A stretch of DNA of 64,000 nucleotides from Streptomyces sp. NRRL S-1022 (lineage in GTDB: Bacteria > Actinomycetota > Actinomycetes > Streptomycetales > Streptomycetaceae). The position numbers were made by a program, and so were the translations under genes. Below, in pieces: positions 9,563 through 22,699 of this stretch. The notes beneath the pieces are model-generated. The model saw nothing but the letters and a program-made list of their open reading frames with translations. It did no database searches and was not told where the DNA came from. The DNA is taken from NCBI RefSeq assembly GCF_000720135.1, contig NZ_JOIU01000022.1, forward strand, positions 62,001 to 126,000, in the 5' to 3' direction. Within the stretch, counting starts at the first letter, position 1. Every line of letters begins with the position of its first letter.

Positions 9563-10377
9563 CTCTTCGCCCTCTGCTCGCGCAGCGCCCGCCGCGCCTC
9601 CGGGTCGGCCTTGCGGTAGCCGTGGAAGTGGCCCGGGTGGTACAGGTGCGACCGCGTCCCGCTGGCGTCCAGCGCCGGGCCGACCAGGAACAGCGTGTGC
9701 TTCCAGAGCTTGTGCTCCTTGACCGTCTCCTCCAGCGTGCCGATCGTGCACCTCACGACCAGCTCCTCCGGCCAGGTCGCCTGGTAGGCGACGACCACGG
9801 GGGTGTCCGTCGGATAGCCGCCCTCCAGCAGTTCGCGCACCAGCTGCCCGCTGCGCGCCGCCGACAGGAAGACCGCCATCGTGGTGCCGTGCCGGGCGAA
9901 CTCGCGCACCTCTTCGCCGGGCGGCATCGGCGTCTTGCCGCCGCCCAGCCGGGTCAGCACCACCGACTGCGCGACCTCGGGGATCGTCAGCTCGCGCTGC
10001 GCGAGCGCGGCCACCGCGGAGAAGGACGACACACCCGGGACGACCTCGGTCGCGATGCCGATCTCCTGGCAGCGGTCCAGCTGCTCCTGCGTGCCGCCCC
10101 ACAGGGCCGGGTCGCCGGAGTGGATCCGGGCGACCTTCAGCCCCTCCTCGAACGCACGTCGGTACACGGCGACCACGTCCTCCAGGGACATGGTCGCCGA
10201 GTCCAGGATCTCGGCGTCCTCGCGGGCGTGTTCGAGGACCTCCGCCTGGACCAGGCTCGCGGCCCAGATCACCACGTCGGCCTCGGCGATGGCCCGGGCG
10301 GCACGGAACGTCAGCAGGTCGGCGGCGCCGGGGCCGGCACCGACGAAGGTCACCTTGCCGGTGGGGGCTTCGGCCAT
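9559..10377 (-). CDS. cobM: Precorrin-4 C11-methyltransferase CobM
   Basis: 272-aa tetrapyrrole methylase. VTFVGAGPGAADLLT at the N-terminus and HSGDPALWG form the SAM site, and LTRLGGGKTPMPPGE is a CobM/CbiF hallmark. ATG 10377 is preceded by AGGAGAGG at a good distance. This is the first gene of the second cobalamin block. Only 82 bases separate it from the divergent ZIP gene, too little for a B12 riboswitch, so its control differs from that of the cobD block unless read-through occurs. Confidence 0.95.
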   Translation of the reverse strand: MAEAPTGKVTFVGAGPGAADLLTFRAARAIAEADVVIWAASLVQAEVLEHAREDAEILDSATMSLEDVVAVYRRAFEEGLKVARIHSGDPALWGGTQEQLDRCQEIGIATEVVPGVSSFSAVAALAQRELTIPEVAQSVVLTRLGGGKTPMPPGEEVREFARHGTTMAVFLSAARSGQLVRELLEGGYPTDTPVVVAYQATWPEELVVRCTIGTLEETVKEHKLWKHTLFLVGPALDASGTRSHLYHPGHFHGYRKADPEARRALREQRAKS

Positions 10378-10459
10378 GGGAATCGGTCCTCTCCTACGAG
10401 TACTGCGGTTGTCGCTGTCGGACATGCGGGAACGCGGGTCGATCCGATAGCAAGGGCCT

Positions 10460-11194
10460 ATGGCGGTCTTCGTCGCGCTCGGCGCGTTCCTGATGACGCT
10501 GGCCGGCGGCTGGACGGCACAGCGCGTGACCGACCGCCGCCATCTGGTCCTGGGCCTGGCCGGCGGGCTGATGCTGGGCGTGGTCGGCCTGGACCTGCTG
10601 CCGGAGGCGCTGCGCGCGGCCGGCCGCGAGGTCTTCGGCGTGCCCGCCGCCCTGCTGCTGTTCGTGGCCGGGTTCCTGCTCGCCCATCTGGTGGAACGCA
10701 CCCTGGCCGCCCGCCAGGCGGCGCACGGCGGCGCCGAGGGGCAGGGCCGTCACCGGGCGCCCGAGGTGGGCCTGGCCGCGGCCGGCGCGATGGTGGGCCA
10801 CAGCGCCATGGACGGCGTGGCGATCGGCGCGGCCTTCCAGGTGGGCAACGGCATGGGCACGGCCGTCGCGCTCGCCGTGATCGCCCACGACTTCGCCGAC
10901 GGCTTCAACACCTTCACCATCACCAGCCTGTACGGCAACGCGCGCCGCCGGGCCGTCGCCATGCTGGTCGCGGACGCCTGCGCACCCGTGCTGGGCGCGC
11001 TGTCCACGGCCTTCTTCCACATCCCCGCACCGGTGCTGGGCTGCTATCTGGGCCTCTTCGGCGGCGTACTGCTCTATCTCGCCGCGGCCGAGATCCTGCC
11101 CGAGGCCCACCACGAGCACCCGGCCCGCTCCACCCTGCTGTGCACGGTGGCCGGCGTCGCGTTCATCTGGCTGGTGGTGGGCGTCTCCGGCTGA
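10460..11194 (+). CDS. ZIP-family divalent metal transporter
   Basis: 244-aa membrane protein with eight predicted hydrophobic spans. The paired ZIP metal-site motifs are visible: GHSAMDGVAIG in one span and HDFADGFNTF in the next, and a His/Asp/Glu-rich end of another span reads AEILPEAHHEH. A hydrophilic loop with scattered His lies near residues 87-105. The gene is divergent from cobM and convergent with cobI, lodged inside the cobalamin cluster. That suggests cobalt or a related metal as substrate, which is inference; ZIP proteins usually move zinc, iron or manganese. Confidence 0.85.
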   Translation: MAVFVALGAFLMTLAGGWTAQRVTDRRHLVLGLAGGLMLGVVGLDLLPEALRAAGREVFGVPAALLLFVAGFLLAHLVERTLAARQAAHGGAEGQGRHRAPEVGLAAAGAMVGHSAMDGVAIGAAFQVGNGMGTAVALAVIAHDFADGFNTFTITSLYGNARRRAVAMLVADACAPVLGALSTAFFHIPAPVLGCYLGLFGGVLLYLAAAEILPEAHHEHPARSTLLCTVAGVAFIWLVVGVSG

Positions 11195-11268
11195 ACCGGC
11201 CCACCCGGCCCGACCGGCGGCACCGGCGGGTCCGGCCGGCCGCGCGCCCGGAGCGGCAGCGCGGGCTG

Positions 11269-12000
11269 TCACAGCTTCCCGCCCCGCCCGCCGTCCCGCC
11301 GCGGGGGCGCGATCAGCGTCGACAGGTACGGCAGCGGCGTCCCGTCCAGCTCGGCGGCCGGCCGCACCGACTCCTCCGGCAGCCCCAGCGCCGACCCCCA
11401 CACGGCGTCCTGGAGCCGGCCGTTCTCCGCCAGCGCCTCGGCCACCTCGGCGGCCTGCCGCCCGAACTTGTACGCCACCACGGTCCCCGGCCCGGCCAGC
11501 GCCTCCTTCAGCACGGCCGACCCGGCCGTCACCGGTACGAGGGTGAGCGGCTCGGTGCCCTCGGTCAGCACCGCCCCCGACCGGGCCGCGAGATCCTGCA
11601 TCGCGGTGATCCCCGGCACGGTCTCCACGACGACACCCGGCACCAGCTCCGCGATGGTCTGCGCCAGATAGGTGAACGTCGAGTACACGTTCGGGTCGCC
11701 GATGGTGGCGAACGCTACGGACCCGTGCCGGGCCAGCAGCTCGGCGACCTTGGCACCGGCCGCGTCCCAGGCCGCCTCCCGCCGCGCCCGGTCGGTCCGC
11801 TCGTTCAGCGCGAACACCACCCGGACGACCTTCTCCCCGGGCACGTAGTGCAGCACCGTCGCCTCGGCCCGCCCCCGCTCCAGGGTGTCCATGACGGGTA
11901 CGACGACGACATCGGCGGCCCGCAGCGCGTTGACCCCCTTGACGGTCACCAGCTCCGGATCACCGGGACCGACCCCGACTCCGACCAGCCTGCTGCTCAT
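11269..12000 (-). CDS. cobI: Precorrin-2 C20-methyltransferase CobI
   Basis: 243-aa tetrapyrrole methylase that makes precorrin-3A. The N-terminal LVGVGVGPGDPELVTVK and the FATIGDPNVYSTFTY motif are typical of CobI/CbiL. ATG 12000 overlaps the cobB stop (ATGA), so the longer open frame upstream is rejected. It is the last gene of the riboswitch-led block. Its 3' end faces the ZIP gene 74 bases away. Confidence 0.95.
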   Translation of the reverse strand: MSSRLVGVGVGPGDPELVTVKGVNALRAADVVVVPVMDTLERGRAEATVLHYVPGEKVVRVVFALNERTDRARREAAWDAAGAKVAELLARHGSVAFATIGDPNVYSTFTYLAQTIAELVPGVVVETVPGITAMQDLAARSGAVLTEGTEPLTLVPVTAGSAVLKEALAGPGTVVAYKFGRQAAEVAEALAENGRLQDAVWGSALGLPEESVRPAAELDGTPLPYLSTLIAPPRRDGGRGGKL

Positions 12001-13376
12001 GACGTCCGGCACCTCTCCACGAACCGACGGGCGACACCGGGCTCGGACGCCCAGTGCGTGTGCAGATAACTCGCGTGCACGCCCTGCTGTACGAAACCTT
12101 CGACCCGCCGCGCCGGGGCGCGCACACCCCAGGCGGGAGCGGCACCGGCGCCGGGCTCGACGACCGTGCGGTGGAACTCGTGCCCCCGCATCCGCGTCCC
12201 GGCCGCCGCCAGCACACTGTCCCCGACGGCCACGGCGTCCCGGTAGCCGAGTGTCAGCCGTCCGGTCATCCGCGCGGTGGCGTCGAGCACCCCGCACATG
12301 GGCCGGCCGTCCAGCTCCCGGCAGAGGTAGAGCAGTCCGGCGCATTCGGCCGCTACGGGCGCGCCGGAGAGCGCGAGGTCCGCGACGGCCCGGCGCAGCG
12401 GCTCGTTGGCGGACAGCTCGGCGGCGTACACCTCGGGGAAGCCGCCTCCGACGACCAGCCCGGCCGTCCCGTCGGGCAGTTGCTCGTCGTGGAGCGGATC
12501 GAAGGGGACGACCTCGGCACCGGCGGCGGCGAGCAGCTCGGTGTGCTCGGCGTAGGAGAAGGTGAAGGCCTCCCCACCGGCGACGGCGACCACGGGTCCG
12601 CGCTTCCCGGCCCGCCGAGGAGGCTGGTCGTGGGCGGGCGGCTCGGGGGTCCAGGGGGCGGTGCCCTCCGGGAGGGCACCGGCACTCCGGGCGAGTGCTT
12701 CCAGCGCGTCCAGGTCACACCCTCGTACCACCTGCGCGGCCATCGCCGCGACGGCGTCGACCGCGGCGGCCCGCCGCTCGGCGACCGGGACCAGCCCCAG
12801 GTGCCGGGAGGGCACGTCCACCTGCCCGGTCCGCCGCAACGCGCCCAGCACCGGCACGCCGGAGGAGTCCAGCGCCTCCCGCAGAAGCTCCTCGTGCCGG
12901 TCGGACCCCACCTTGTTCAGGATCACGCCCCCGATCCGCACCCCGGGGTCCCAGGACGCGAACCCGTGCACCAGCGCCGCCACCGACCGCGACTGCGACG
13001 ACGCGTCCACGACGAGCACCACCGGCGCCCGCAGCAGCTTGGCGACATGCGCGGTGGACGCCAGCTCGCCCTCCCCGGCGGCCCCGTCGAACAGCCCCAT
13101 CACGCCCTCGACCACGGCCAGGTCGCACCCCCGCGCCCCGTGCAGGAACAGCGGAGCGACCAGCTCCGGCCCGCACAGGTACGCGTCCAGGTTGCGCCCC
13201 GCCCGCCCGGTCGCGAGAGCGTGGTACCCCGGGTCGATGTAGTCCGGCCCGACCTTGTGCGGGGACACGGCGAGCCCCCGCGCGGCGAACGCGGCCATCA
13301 GCCCCGTGGCGACGGTGGTCTTGCCGCTGCCCGAGGAGGGCGCGGCGACGACCAGCCGGGGAACGGCATTCACCAC
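11997..13376 (-). CDS. cobB: Cobyrinate a,c-diamide synthase CobB
   Basis: 459-aa ATP- and glutamine-dependent amidase acting on the a and c carboxylates of cobyrinate. The P-loop is APSSGSGKTT (residues 12-21), followed by KVGPDYIDPGYH. The C-terminal glutaminase domain has nucleophile C345 in AECAGLLYL. Two GTG codons at 13376 and 13373 are possible starts; 13373 would give the four-base GTGA overlap with cobO seen elsewhere in this operon. Confidence 0.95.
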   Translation of the reverse strand: MVNAVPRLVVAAPSSGSGKTTVATGLMAAFAARGLAVSPHKVGPDYIDPGYHALATGRAGRNLDAYLCGPELVAPLFLHGARGCDLAVVEGVMGLFDGAAGEGELASTAHVAKLLRAPVVLVVDASSQSRSVAALVHGFASWDPGVRIGGVILNKVGSDRHEELLREALDSSGVPVLGALRRTGQVDVPSRHLGLVPVAERRAAAVDAVAAMAAQVVRGCDLDALEALARSAGALPEGTAPWTPEPPAHDQPPRRAGKRGPVVAVAGGEAFTFSYAEHTELLAAAGAEVVPFDPLHDEQLPDGTAGLVVGGGFPEVYAAELSANEPLRRAVADLALSGAPVAAECAGLLYLCRELDGRPMCGVLDATARMTGRLTLGYRDAVAVGDSVLAAAGTRMRGHEFHRTVVEPGAGAAPAWGVRAPARRVEGFVQQGVHASYLHTHWASEPGVARRFVERCRTS

Positions 13377-13969
13377 TCGATGCCCTTCTGGCCCTTCTGC
13401 CCCGCGTCCATGGGGTGCTTGACCTTGGACATGTCGGTGACGAGGTCGGCGAAGTCCACCAGCTTCTCCGGCGCGTTCCGCCCGGTGATCACCACATGCT
13501 GGGTGCCCGGCCGGTTCCGCAGCACCTCCACGACCTCGTCGGTGTCGATCCAGCCCCAGTGCATCGGGTACGCGAACTCGTCCAGCACGTACAGCCGGTA
13601 CGTCTCGGCGGCCAGGTCACGCTTGACCTGCTCCCAGCCCTCGCGGGCCTTCTCCTCGTTGTCCAGCTGCGCGTCCCGCTGGACCCACGACCAGCCCTCG
13701 CCCATCTTGTGCCAGGCGACGGTCCCGCCCTGCCCGGAGGCACCGAGCACCTTGAGCGCGTTCTCCTCGCCGACCTTCCACTTCGCCGACTTGACGAACT
13801 GGAACACCCCGATGGGCCACCCCTGGTTCCAGGCGCGCAGCGCGAGCCCGAACGCGGCGGTGGACTTGCCCTTTCCGACGCCCGTGTGCACGACGACCAG
13901 CGGCCGGTTCCGGCGCTGGCGGGTCGTCAGACCGTCCTCGGGTACGACACTCGGCTGTCCCTGCGGCAT
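13370..13969 (-). CDS. cobO: Cob(I)yrinic acid a,c-diamide adenosyltransferase CobO
   Basis: 199-aa CobA/CobO-type corrinoid adenosyltransferase, which attaches the 5'-deoxyadenosyl ligand. The modified P-loop GVGKGKST near residues 31-38 and YVLDEFAYPMHWGW (Walker B-like) are diagnostic, and length fits the family. The start ATG shares one base with the chelatase TAA (TAATG), indicating re-initiation coupling. Confidence 0.95.
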   Translation of the reverse strand: MPQGQPSVVPEDGLTTRQRRNRPLVVVHTGVGKGKSTAAFGLALRAWNQGWPIGVFQFVKSAKWKVGEENALKVLGASGQGGTVAWHKMGEGWSWVQRDAQLDNEEKAREGWEQVKRDLAAETYRLYVLDEFAYPMHWGWIDTDEVVEVLRNRPGTQHVVITGRNAPEKLVDFADLVTDMSKVKHPMDAGQKGQKGIEW

Positions 13970-15956
13970 TACGCGGCCCTCCCGCTCTGCATTCCCTTTA
14001 CCAGCCCGGCGATCGAGTCCGCCCGCAGCTCGTCCAGCGTCACAGCCGTACCGCCCAGTTCCCCGGCCAGCTGCCCGGCGAGCCCGAGCCGCACCGGCCC
14101 CGACTCGCAGTCCACGACCACCGAGGCGACCTGCCCGGCCGCGAACAGCCGTGCCGCCCGCCCCGCGAGGGCGACCGGCTCCGGGCCGCCCGTGGCCCGG
14201 CCGTCGGTCACCACGACCAGCAGCGCCCGCCGCGCCGGATCCCGCAGCCGCTCCACGCGCAGCACCTCGTGCGCCTTGAGCAGGCCCGCCGCGAGCGGCG
14301 TACGCCCCCCGGTCGGCAGCGACTCCAGCCGCGCGGCGGCGGCGTCGACGGACGACGTCGGCGGCAGCGCGACATCGGCCGCCGAGCCACGGAAGGTCAC
14401 CAGACCCACCTTGTCCCGCCGCTGGTAGGCGTCGAGCAGCAGCGACAGCACGGCGCCCTTCACGGCACTCATCCGCTGCCGCGCGGCCATCGACCCGGAG
14501 GCGTCCACCACGAACAGCACGAGGTTGCCCTCGCGCCCCTCCCGGGCCGCCTGCCGCAGGTCGTCCCGCCGGATCACCAGGCCCGGCCCGGACCGGCCCC
14601 GCGCCCGCTGGTGCGGCGCCGCGGCCTGCACGGTCGCCGCCAGGTGCAGCTTGGTCAGTGCCCCCCGGGGCCGCCGGGCCCCGGTGGTCCGCCCGTGCTC
14701 GGTGCGGGCCCGCGAGCGCCGCCCGGCCGCACCCTCGCCGATCCCGGGCACGCTCAGCACCTTCGTCCTGAACGGCTCGGCGGCCCGTACGGCCGACTGC
14801 TCCTGGGCGCCGGACGGCTGCGGCTGCCCGCCCTCACCGGCCTCGGGCCGCGCGTCACCGGCGCCGTCACCCCGCGGACCGCTGTCGGGCGCCGGCTGCC
14901 CACCGCCCCCACCGGGGCCGTCGGGGTCCGGATCGTCGTCGGGGGAGCCGCCGGAGGACTGCTCCAGCGTCTCGTCCAGCTTGTCCTCGTCCAGGCCCGG
15001 CGCGTCGAACGGGTTGCGCCGGCGCCGGTGCGGCAGCGCCAGCAGGGCGGCCTGCCGCACGTCCTCGGCGAGCACGTCGGTCCGCCCGGCCCACGCGGCC
15101 AGCGCGGTCGCGGTCCGCGCCATCACGATGTCGGCGCGCATGCCGTCGACCTCGAAGGCGGCACAGGTCGCCGCGATCTGCCGCAGCGCCCCGTCGCCCA
15201 GCCGCACCTGCGGCAGCAGCTCCCGCGCCGCCACGATCCGCTGCCGTACGGCGGCCTCCTCCTGCGCCCAGCGCGCGGCGAAGGCGGCGGGGTCGTCGTC
15301 GTACGCCAGCCGGCGCCGCACGACCTCCACGCGCAGGTCCGGCTCCCGCGAGGCCGCGACCTCCACGGTCAGCCCGAACCGGTCCAGCAACTGCGGACGC
15401 AGCTCGCCCTCTTCGGGGTTCATGGTGCCGACGAGCAGGAACTTCGCGGCATGCCGGACGGACACGCCCTCGCGCTCCACGTACGAGGCACCCATCGCCG
15501 CCGCGTCCAGCAGCAGGTCGACCAGGTGGTCGTGGAGGAGGTTGACCTCGTCGACGTACAGGATCCCGCGGTGCGCGTCGGCCAGCAGGCCCGGCTCGAA
15601 CGCCTTCACGCCCTCCGCGAGCGCCCGCTCGATGTCCAGTGCGCCGACCAGCCGGTCCTCGGAGGCGCCCACGGGCAGCTCGACCATCCGCGCGGGGCGC
15701 TCGGTGCCGGGGCCGGCCTCGTGCGGCCCGTCCGGGCACCCCGGGTCCGGGGCGGCCGGGTCGCAGGAGAAGCGGCAGCCGGGCACCACGGCGACCGCCG
15801 GCAGGAGCGCCGACAGCGCCCGTACCGCCGTGGACTTCGCGGTGCCCTTCTCGCCGCGCACCAGCACACCGCCGACCGCCGGCGACACGGCGTTCAGCAG
15901 CAGCGCGAGCCGCAGGTCGTCCTGGCCGACAACGGCCGTGAACGGAAAGGGGGTGG

Positions 15957-15960
<4 letters not shown>
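13969..15960 (-). CDS. Fused ChlI/ChlD-type chelatase ATPase, probable CobN partner
   Basis: 663-aa AAA+ chelatase subunit. The N-terminal ChlI-like module has Walker A GEKGTAKST (residues 36-44) and Walker B ILYVDEVNLL. A Pro/Gly/Asp-rich linker (about residues 335-400) leads to a von Willebrand A domain with MIDAS motif DASGSM near 486-491. It replaces the separate CobS and CobT subunits of proteobacterial cobaltochelatase and should drive cobalt insertion by CobN, encoded immediately upstream with a GTGA overlap. Magnesium chelation is unlikely since no bacteriochlorophyll genes are present. Confidence 0.9.
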
Positions 15961-19606
<3,646 letters not shown>

Positions 19607-19610
<4 letters not shown>

Positions 19611-21115
19611 GCGGGCGCTCCCGGTGGAATGAAAGGCAGTCCTTGCGGCGCGCCCGACTCGATGAGCCGCCAGAGCGCGTCCGTGTCCGCGTGCTGTTCG
19701 ATCAGGTCGCCGAGCCGGTCCAGCTGCTCCTCGCGCAGCGCGGCGAAGGAGGTGTCCGGCGCGGGCACGAAGCGGCGGCCCGAGGCGGCGGCCACCTCGC
19801 GCAGGAAGGCCCGGCGGAAGCCGTCGGACTCCAGCGAGCCGTGCCAGTGGGTGCCCCACGTCTGGCCGACCCGGCAGCCGTCCAGGAAGGGTTCGCCGCC
19901 CTCGACGGCGGCCACGCCGTGGTGGATCTCGTAGCCGTCGACGCGCTCGCCGAGGGCTTCGCCGCCGGGCCGGGTCAGGGTCTTCTCGCGGGCGAAGCGC
20001 ACCCGGACGGGCAGCACGCCGAGCCCGTCGACCGCGCCGGCGCGCGACTCGACCTCGTCCTCGATGTGCTCGCCGAGCACCTGGAAGCCGCCGCAGATGC
20101 CGAGGACGGGCCGCTGCTCGGCGGCCCTGCGCACGAGGGCCTCGGCCAGGCCCCGCTCGCGCAGCCACTGCAGCGCCCGTACGGTCCCGCGCGTGCCCGG
20201 GACGACCACCAGGTCGGCGTCGGCCAGCTCCTCCGGGCGGTCCACGAACCGCACCACGACGCCCGGTTCGGCGGCCAGCGCGTCCACGTCGGTGAAGTTG
20301 GACATCAGCGGGATCGCGCACACGGCGACCCGCAGCACGTCCTCGCCGACCGGGGGAGCGACCGCGGACTCCCGTACGGTCCCGCGCAGGGACACGCGCA
20401 GCCCGTCCTCCTCGTCGATGCCGAGCCCGTGCCGGAAGGGCAGCACGCCGTAGGTCCGCCGTCCGGTCAGGTCCCGGAGCATGTCCAGCCCCGGTTCCAG
20501 CAGGGAGACGTCGCCGCGGAACTTGTTCACCAGGAAGCCGGCGACCAGCTCCTGGTCCTCCGGCGAGAGCAGGGCGACCGTACCGAAGAACGACGCGAAG
20601 ACGCCCCCGCGGTCGATGTCGCCGACGACGAGCACGGGCAGCCGCGCGCCCCGCGCGATCCCCATGTTGACGATGTCGGTCCGCCGCAGGTTGATCTCGG
20701 CCGGACTGCCCGCCCCCTCACAGATCACCGCGTCATACGTGCCCCGCAACTCGGCCAGGCAGTCCAGCACCGTGCCCAGCAGCCGCTGCTGGCGCCCGCC
20801 GTGGTACCCGCGCGCGCTCAGCTCGCCCACCGGCTTGCCGAGCAGCACCACCTGGCTGCTCTGCTCGCCGCCGGGCTTGAGCAGCACCGGGTTCATCAGC
20901 GCGGTCGGCTCGATCCGGCAGGCCTGGGCCTGCATCGCCTGCGCCCGGCCGATCTCGGCGCCCTCGCGTGTCACGAACGAGTTGAGCGACATGTTCTGCG
21001 CCTTGAACGGCGCGACCTTCACGCCCTGGCGCACCAGCCAGCGGCAGATACCGGCCGTCACGACGCTCTTGCCGGCGTCGGAGGTGGTGCCGGCGACGAG
21101 GAGACCACCGTTCAC
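19607..21115 (-). CDS. cobQ: Cobyric acid synthase CobQ
   Basis: 502-aa glutamine-dependent amidase that forms the b, d, e and g amides. The N-terminal P-loop-like GTTSDAGKSVVTAGICR and the APFKAQNMSLNSFVT motif are diagnostic. The glutaminase Cys is C341 in LGICGGFQVLG, with the partner His in EIHHGV. GTG 21115 is selected because it overlaps the cobD stop as GTGA and begins exactly at the conserved NGGLLVAGTTSDAGK; the upstream open frame lies in cobD. Confidence 0.96.
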
Positions 21116-22056
21116 TTCCCGCGTCCCTTCAGGAGTCGGCGCGCGGCGAGCGTGCTGCCGAGGGCGAGCAGTCCGACGCGGCGGGAGAGCCGTACCGCCC
21201 GGTCGATGTCGGTGACCCGGACCGGCCGTCCGGTGGCGCCGTTGAGCACCGGGCGGTGTTCGACCCGGCCGCCGTAGGAGAGCGTCCCGCCCAGGCGGAC
21301 GCCGAGGGCACCCGCGAAAGAGGCCTCCACGGGCCCGGCGTTGGGGCTCGGGTGCCGGTGCGCGTCGGCCTTCCAGGCGCGCAGGGCACCGCGCGGGTCC
21401 GGTCCGGCCGCGGCGGCGAGCACGGCGGTCAGCCGGGCCCCCGGCCAGCCGGCGACGTCGTCGAGGCGCGCGGCGGCCCAGCCGAAGCGCCGGAAGCGGG
21501 GCGAGCGGTGACCCACCATCGCGTCCAGGGTGTTGACCGCCCGGAACCCGAGGAGCCCCGGGACCCCGGCCACCGCACCCCACACGAGGGCGCCCACCAC
21601 CGCGTCGGAGGTGTTCTCGGCGACCGACTCGACCACGGCCCGCGCGATGCCGTCGGCGTCCAGTGCCTGCGGGTCCCGGCCGCACAGGTGGGGCAGCCGC
21701 GCCCGGGCCGCCTCGACGTCCCCCGACTCCAGGGCGCGCCCGATCGCGCGGGCCTCCCGGGCGAGCGAGGTGCCGCCCACCACGGCCCAGGTGGCGGCGG
21801 CGGTCAGTGCGACGGAGGCGGTAGGACGGGGGCGTACGGCAGCCGCGGCCAGCGCGCCGAGTGCGACGGTGCCTCCGGCGCACACGGCGGTGTGCAGGGC
21901 GCCCCAGCCGCGGTGGTCGTGCCACAACGCGCCTTCCGCGGCGCCCGCCGCCCGGCCGAACGCGGCGACGGGATGCCCGCGGCGCGGATCGCCGAGGAGC
22001 AGGTCTGCCAGGACGCCGGCGGCGGCGCCGTACGCGTACGTGCGATCGGCACCCAT
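21112..22056 (-). CDS. cobD: Adenosylcobinamide-phosphate synthase CobD/CbiB
   Basis: 314-aa integral membrane protein that attaches the aminopropanol arm to adenosylcobyric acid. Diagnostic features are LLGDPRRGHPVAAFGR near the N-terminus, VESVAENTSDAVVGALVW and VNTLDAMVGHRSPRF. It is the first gene behind the B12 riboswitch. No Shine-Dalgarno sequence is visible right before ATG 22056; instead CGGC-TGA-GCCG abuts the start, and a short upstream frame ends 4 bases before it, so initiation may depend on coupling. Confidence 0.95.
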   Translation of the reverse strand: MGADRTYAYGAAAGVLADLLLGDPRRGHPVAAFGRAAGAAEGALWHDHRGWGALHTAVCAGGTVALGALAAAAVRPRPTASVALTAAATWAVVGGTSLAREARAIGRALESGDVEAARARLPHLCGRDPQALDADGIARAVVESVAENTSDAVVGALVWGAVAGVPGLLGFRAVNTLDAMVGHRSPRFRRFGWAAARLDDVAGWPGARLTAVLAAAAGPDPRGALRAWKADAHRHPSPNAGPVEASFAGALGVRLGGTLSYGGRVEHRPVLNGATGRPVRVTDIDRAVRLSRRVGLLALGSTLAARRLLKGRGK

Positions 22057-22060
22057 CGGC

Positions 22061-22120
22061 TCAGCCGGCCGTGGGAACAGGAACGGGCCTGGTACGAGTC
22101 CTCGATGGGCAGCCGAGCAT
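22061..22120 (-). CDS. Possible 19-codon upstream ORF in the cobD leader
   Basis: ATG 22120 to TGA 22061, preceded at about 11 bases by GAGGA. It lies between the B12 riboswitch and cobD and stops 4 bases before the cobD start. The peptide (MLGCPSRTRPVPVPTAG-like) has no recognised function. It may be chance, or a coupling device for cobD, which lacks its own ribosome site. Confidence 0.3.
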   Translation of the reverse strand: MLGCPSRTRTRPVPVPTAG

Positions 22121-22164
22121 GGCGATATGTGTCCTCACTCAGGGTGTCCGCGCCCTGGTTCGAC

Positions 22165-22330
22165 GTGAATCGGCGGTGAGAGTTCCTGGCTCCCGGGGTT
22201 CACTCCCCGGTGACAGTGGCGGGACCGCGCCGGATTCGCACCGGCTTCCTCTCCTGCCGCCGTACATGGCCTGGGCAGTCCACCACGCGCCCGGAACGGC
22301 CGTCAACTTGCCTGTGACCTGCGAGGGGAG
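22165..22330 (-). promoter_or_regulatory. Cobalamin (B12) riboswitch upstream of cobD
   Basis: On the minus strand the conserved core reads GCCGGTGCGAATCCGGCGCG, followed by GTCCCGCCACTGT and a CCGGGGAGTGAACCCCGG hairpin. The B12 box (GCCAGGA...CACCGCC) lies at about 22171-22192. This order matches the AdoCbl riboswitch. It sits about 110 bases before cobD and should repress the cobD-to-cobI block when adenosylcobalamin is abundant. The outer limits are approximate. Confidence 0.93.
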
Positions 22331-22384
22331 AGTGTGCCGATCCCCACACCGCGGGGCGTGCGGGCCTGGTGGGGCCACGACGAA

Positions 22385-22414
22385 GGCTCCCCTCCGCGAC
22401 ACGGGAGGGGAGCC
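22385..22414 (-). terminator. Terminator after the phosphate-transport operon
   Basis: Perfect 11-bp stem GGCTCCCCTCC / GGAGGGGAGCC with an 8-base loop, 20 bases past the stop of the small membrane-protein gene. It also separates that operon from the start of the B12 leader, which is transcribed in the same direction. Confidence 0.8.
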
Positions 22415-22433
22415 TCAGAGGTGGAGCGATCGG

Positions 22434-22661
22434 TCAGGCCTTGGCCACGATCAGGTTGATGCCGTACGCCACCGCCGCCGCGCACGCCGCGAAGCAGAGG
22501 TAGGCGCCGGTGACGGCGAGGCCGGCGGAGCCGCCCTGCGCCACGGCCTTCTCACGGCGGCTCAGGCCCGCGATGCCGAGGGTGAACAGGGCCACCAGGC
22601 CCACCGTGACCACGAGGCTGACGCCGAACACGGAGCCCAGGGCTGCCCAGTCGATCTTCAT
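22434..22661 (-). CDS. Small two-TM membrane protein linked to Pit transporter
   Basis: 75-aa protein with hydrophobic spans at about residues 10-32 and 46-70 separated by a basic loop (SRREKAVAQ). No catalytic motif. It follows the pit gene by 38 bases, before a strong terminator, so the two form an operon. I recall a comparable small gene next to the Pit gene of S. coelicolor. It may be an accessory subunit; function is unknown. Confidence 0.8.
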   Translation of the reverse strand: MKIDWAALGSVFGVSLVVTVGLVALFTLGIAGLSRREKAVAQGGSAGLAVTGAYLCFAACAAAVAYGINLIVAKA

Positions 22662-22699
22662 AGTGCTTCCTTCGGTAACCGGTAACCGGGTGCTCGGGG

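Noticed and set aside
6237..9722. 1,161-codon plus-strand open frame opposite the cobJ and cobL genes
   Set aside because: Ser/Arg/Thr-rich translation without motifs; the minus strand holds well-supported cobalamin genes. It is a GC-rich antisense shadow.
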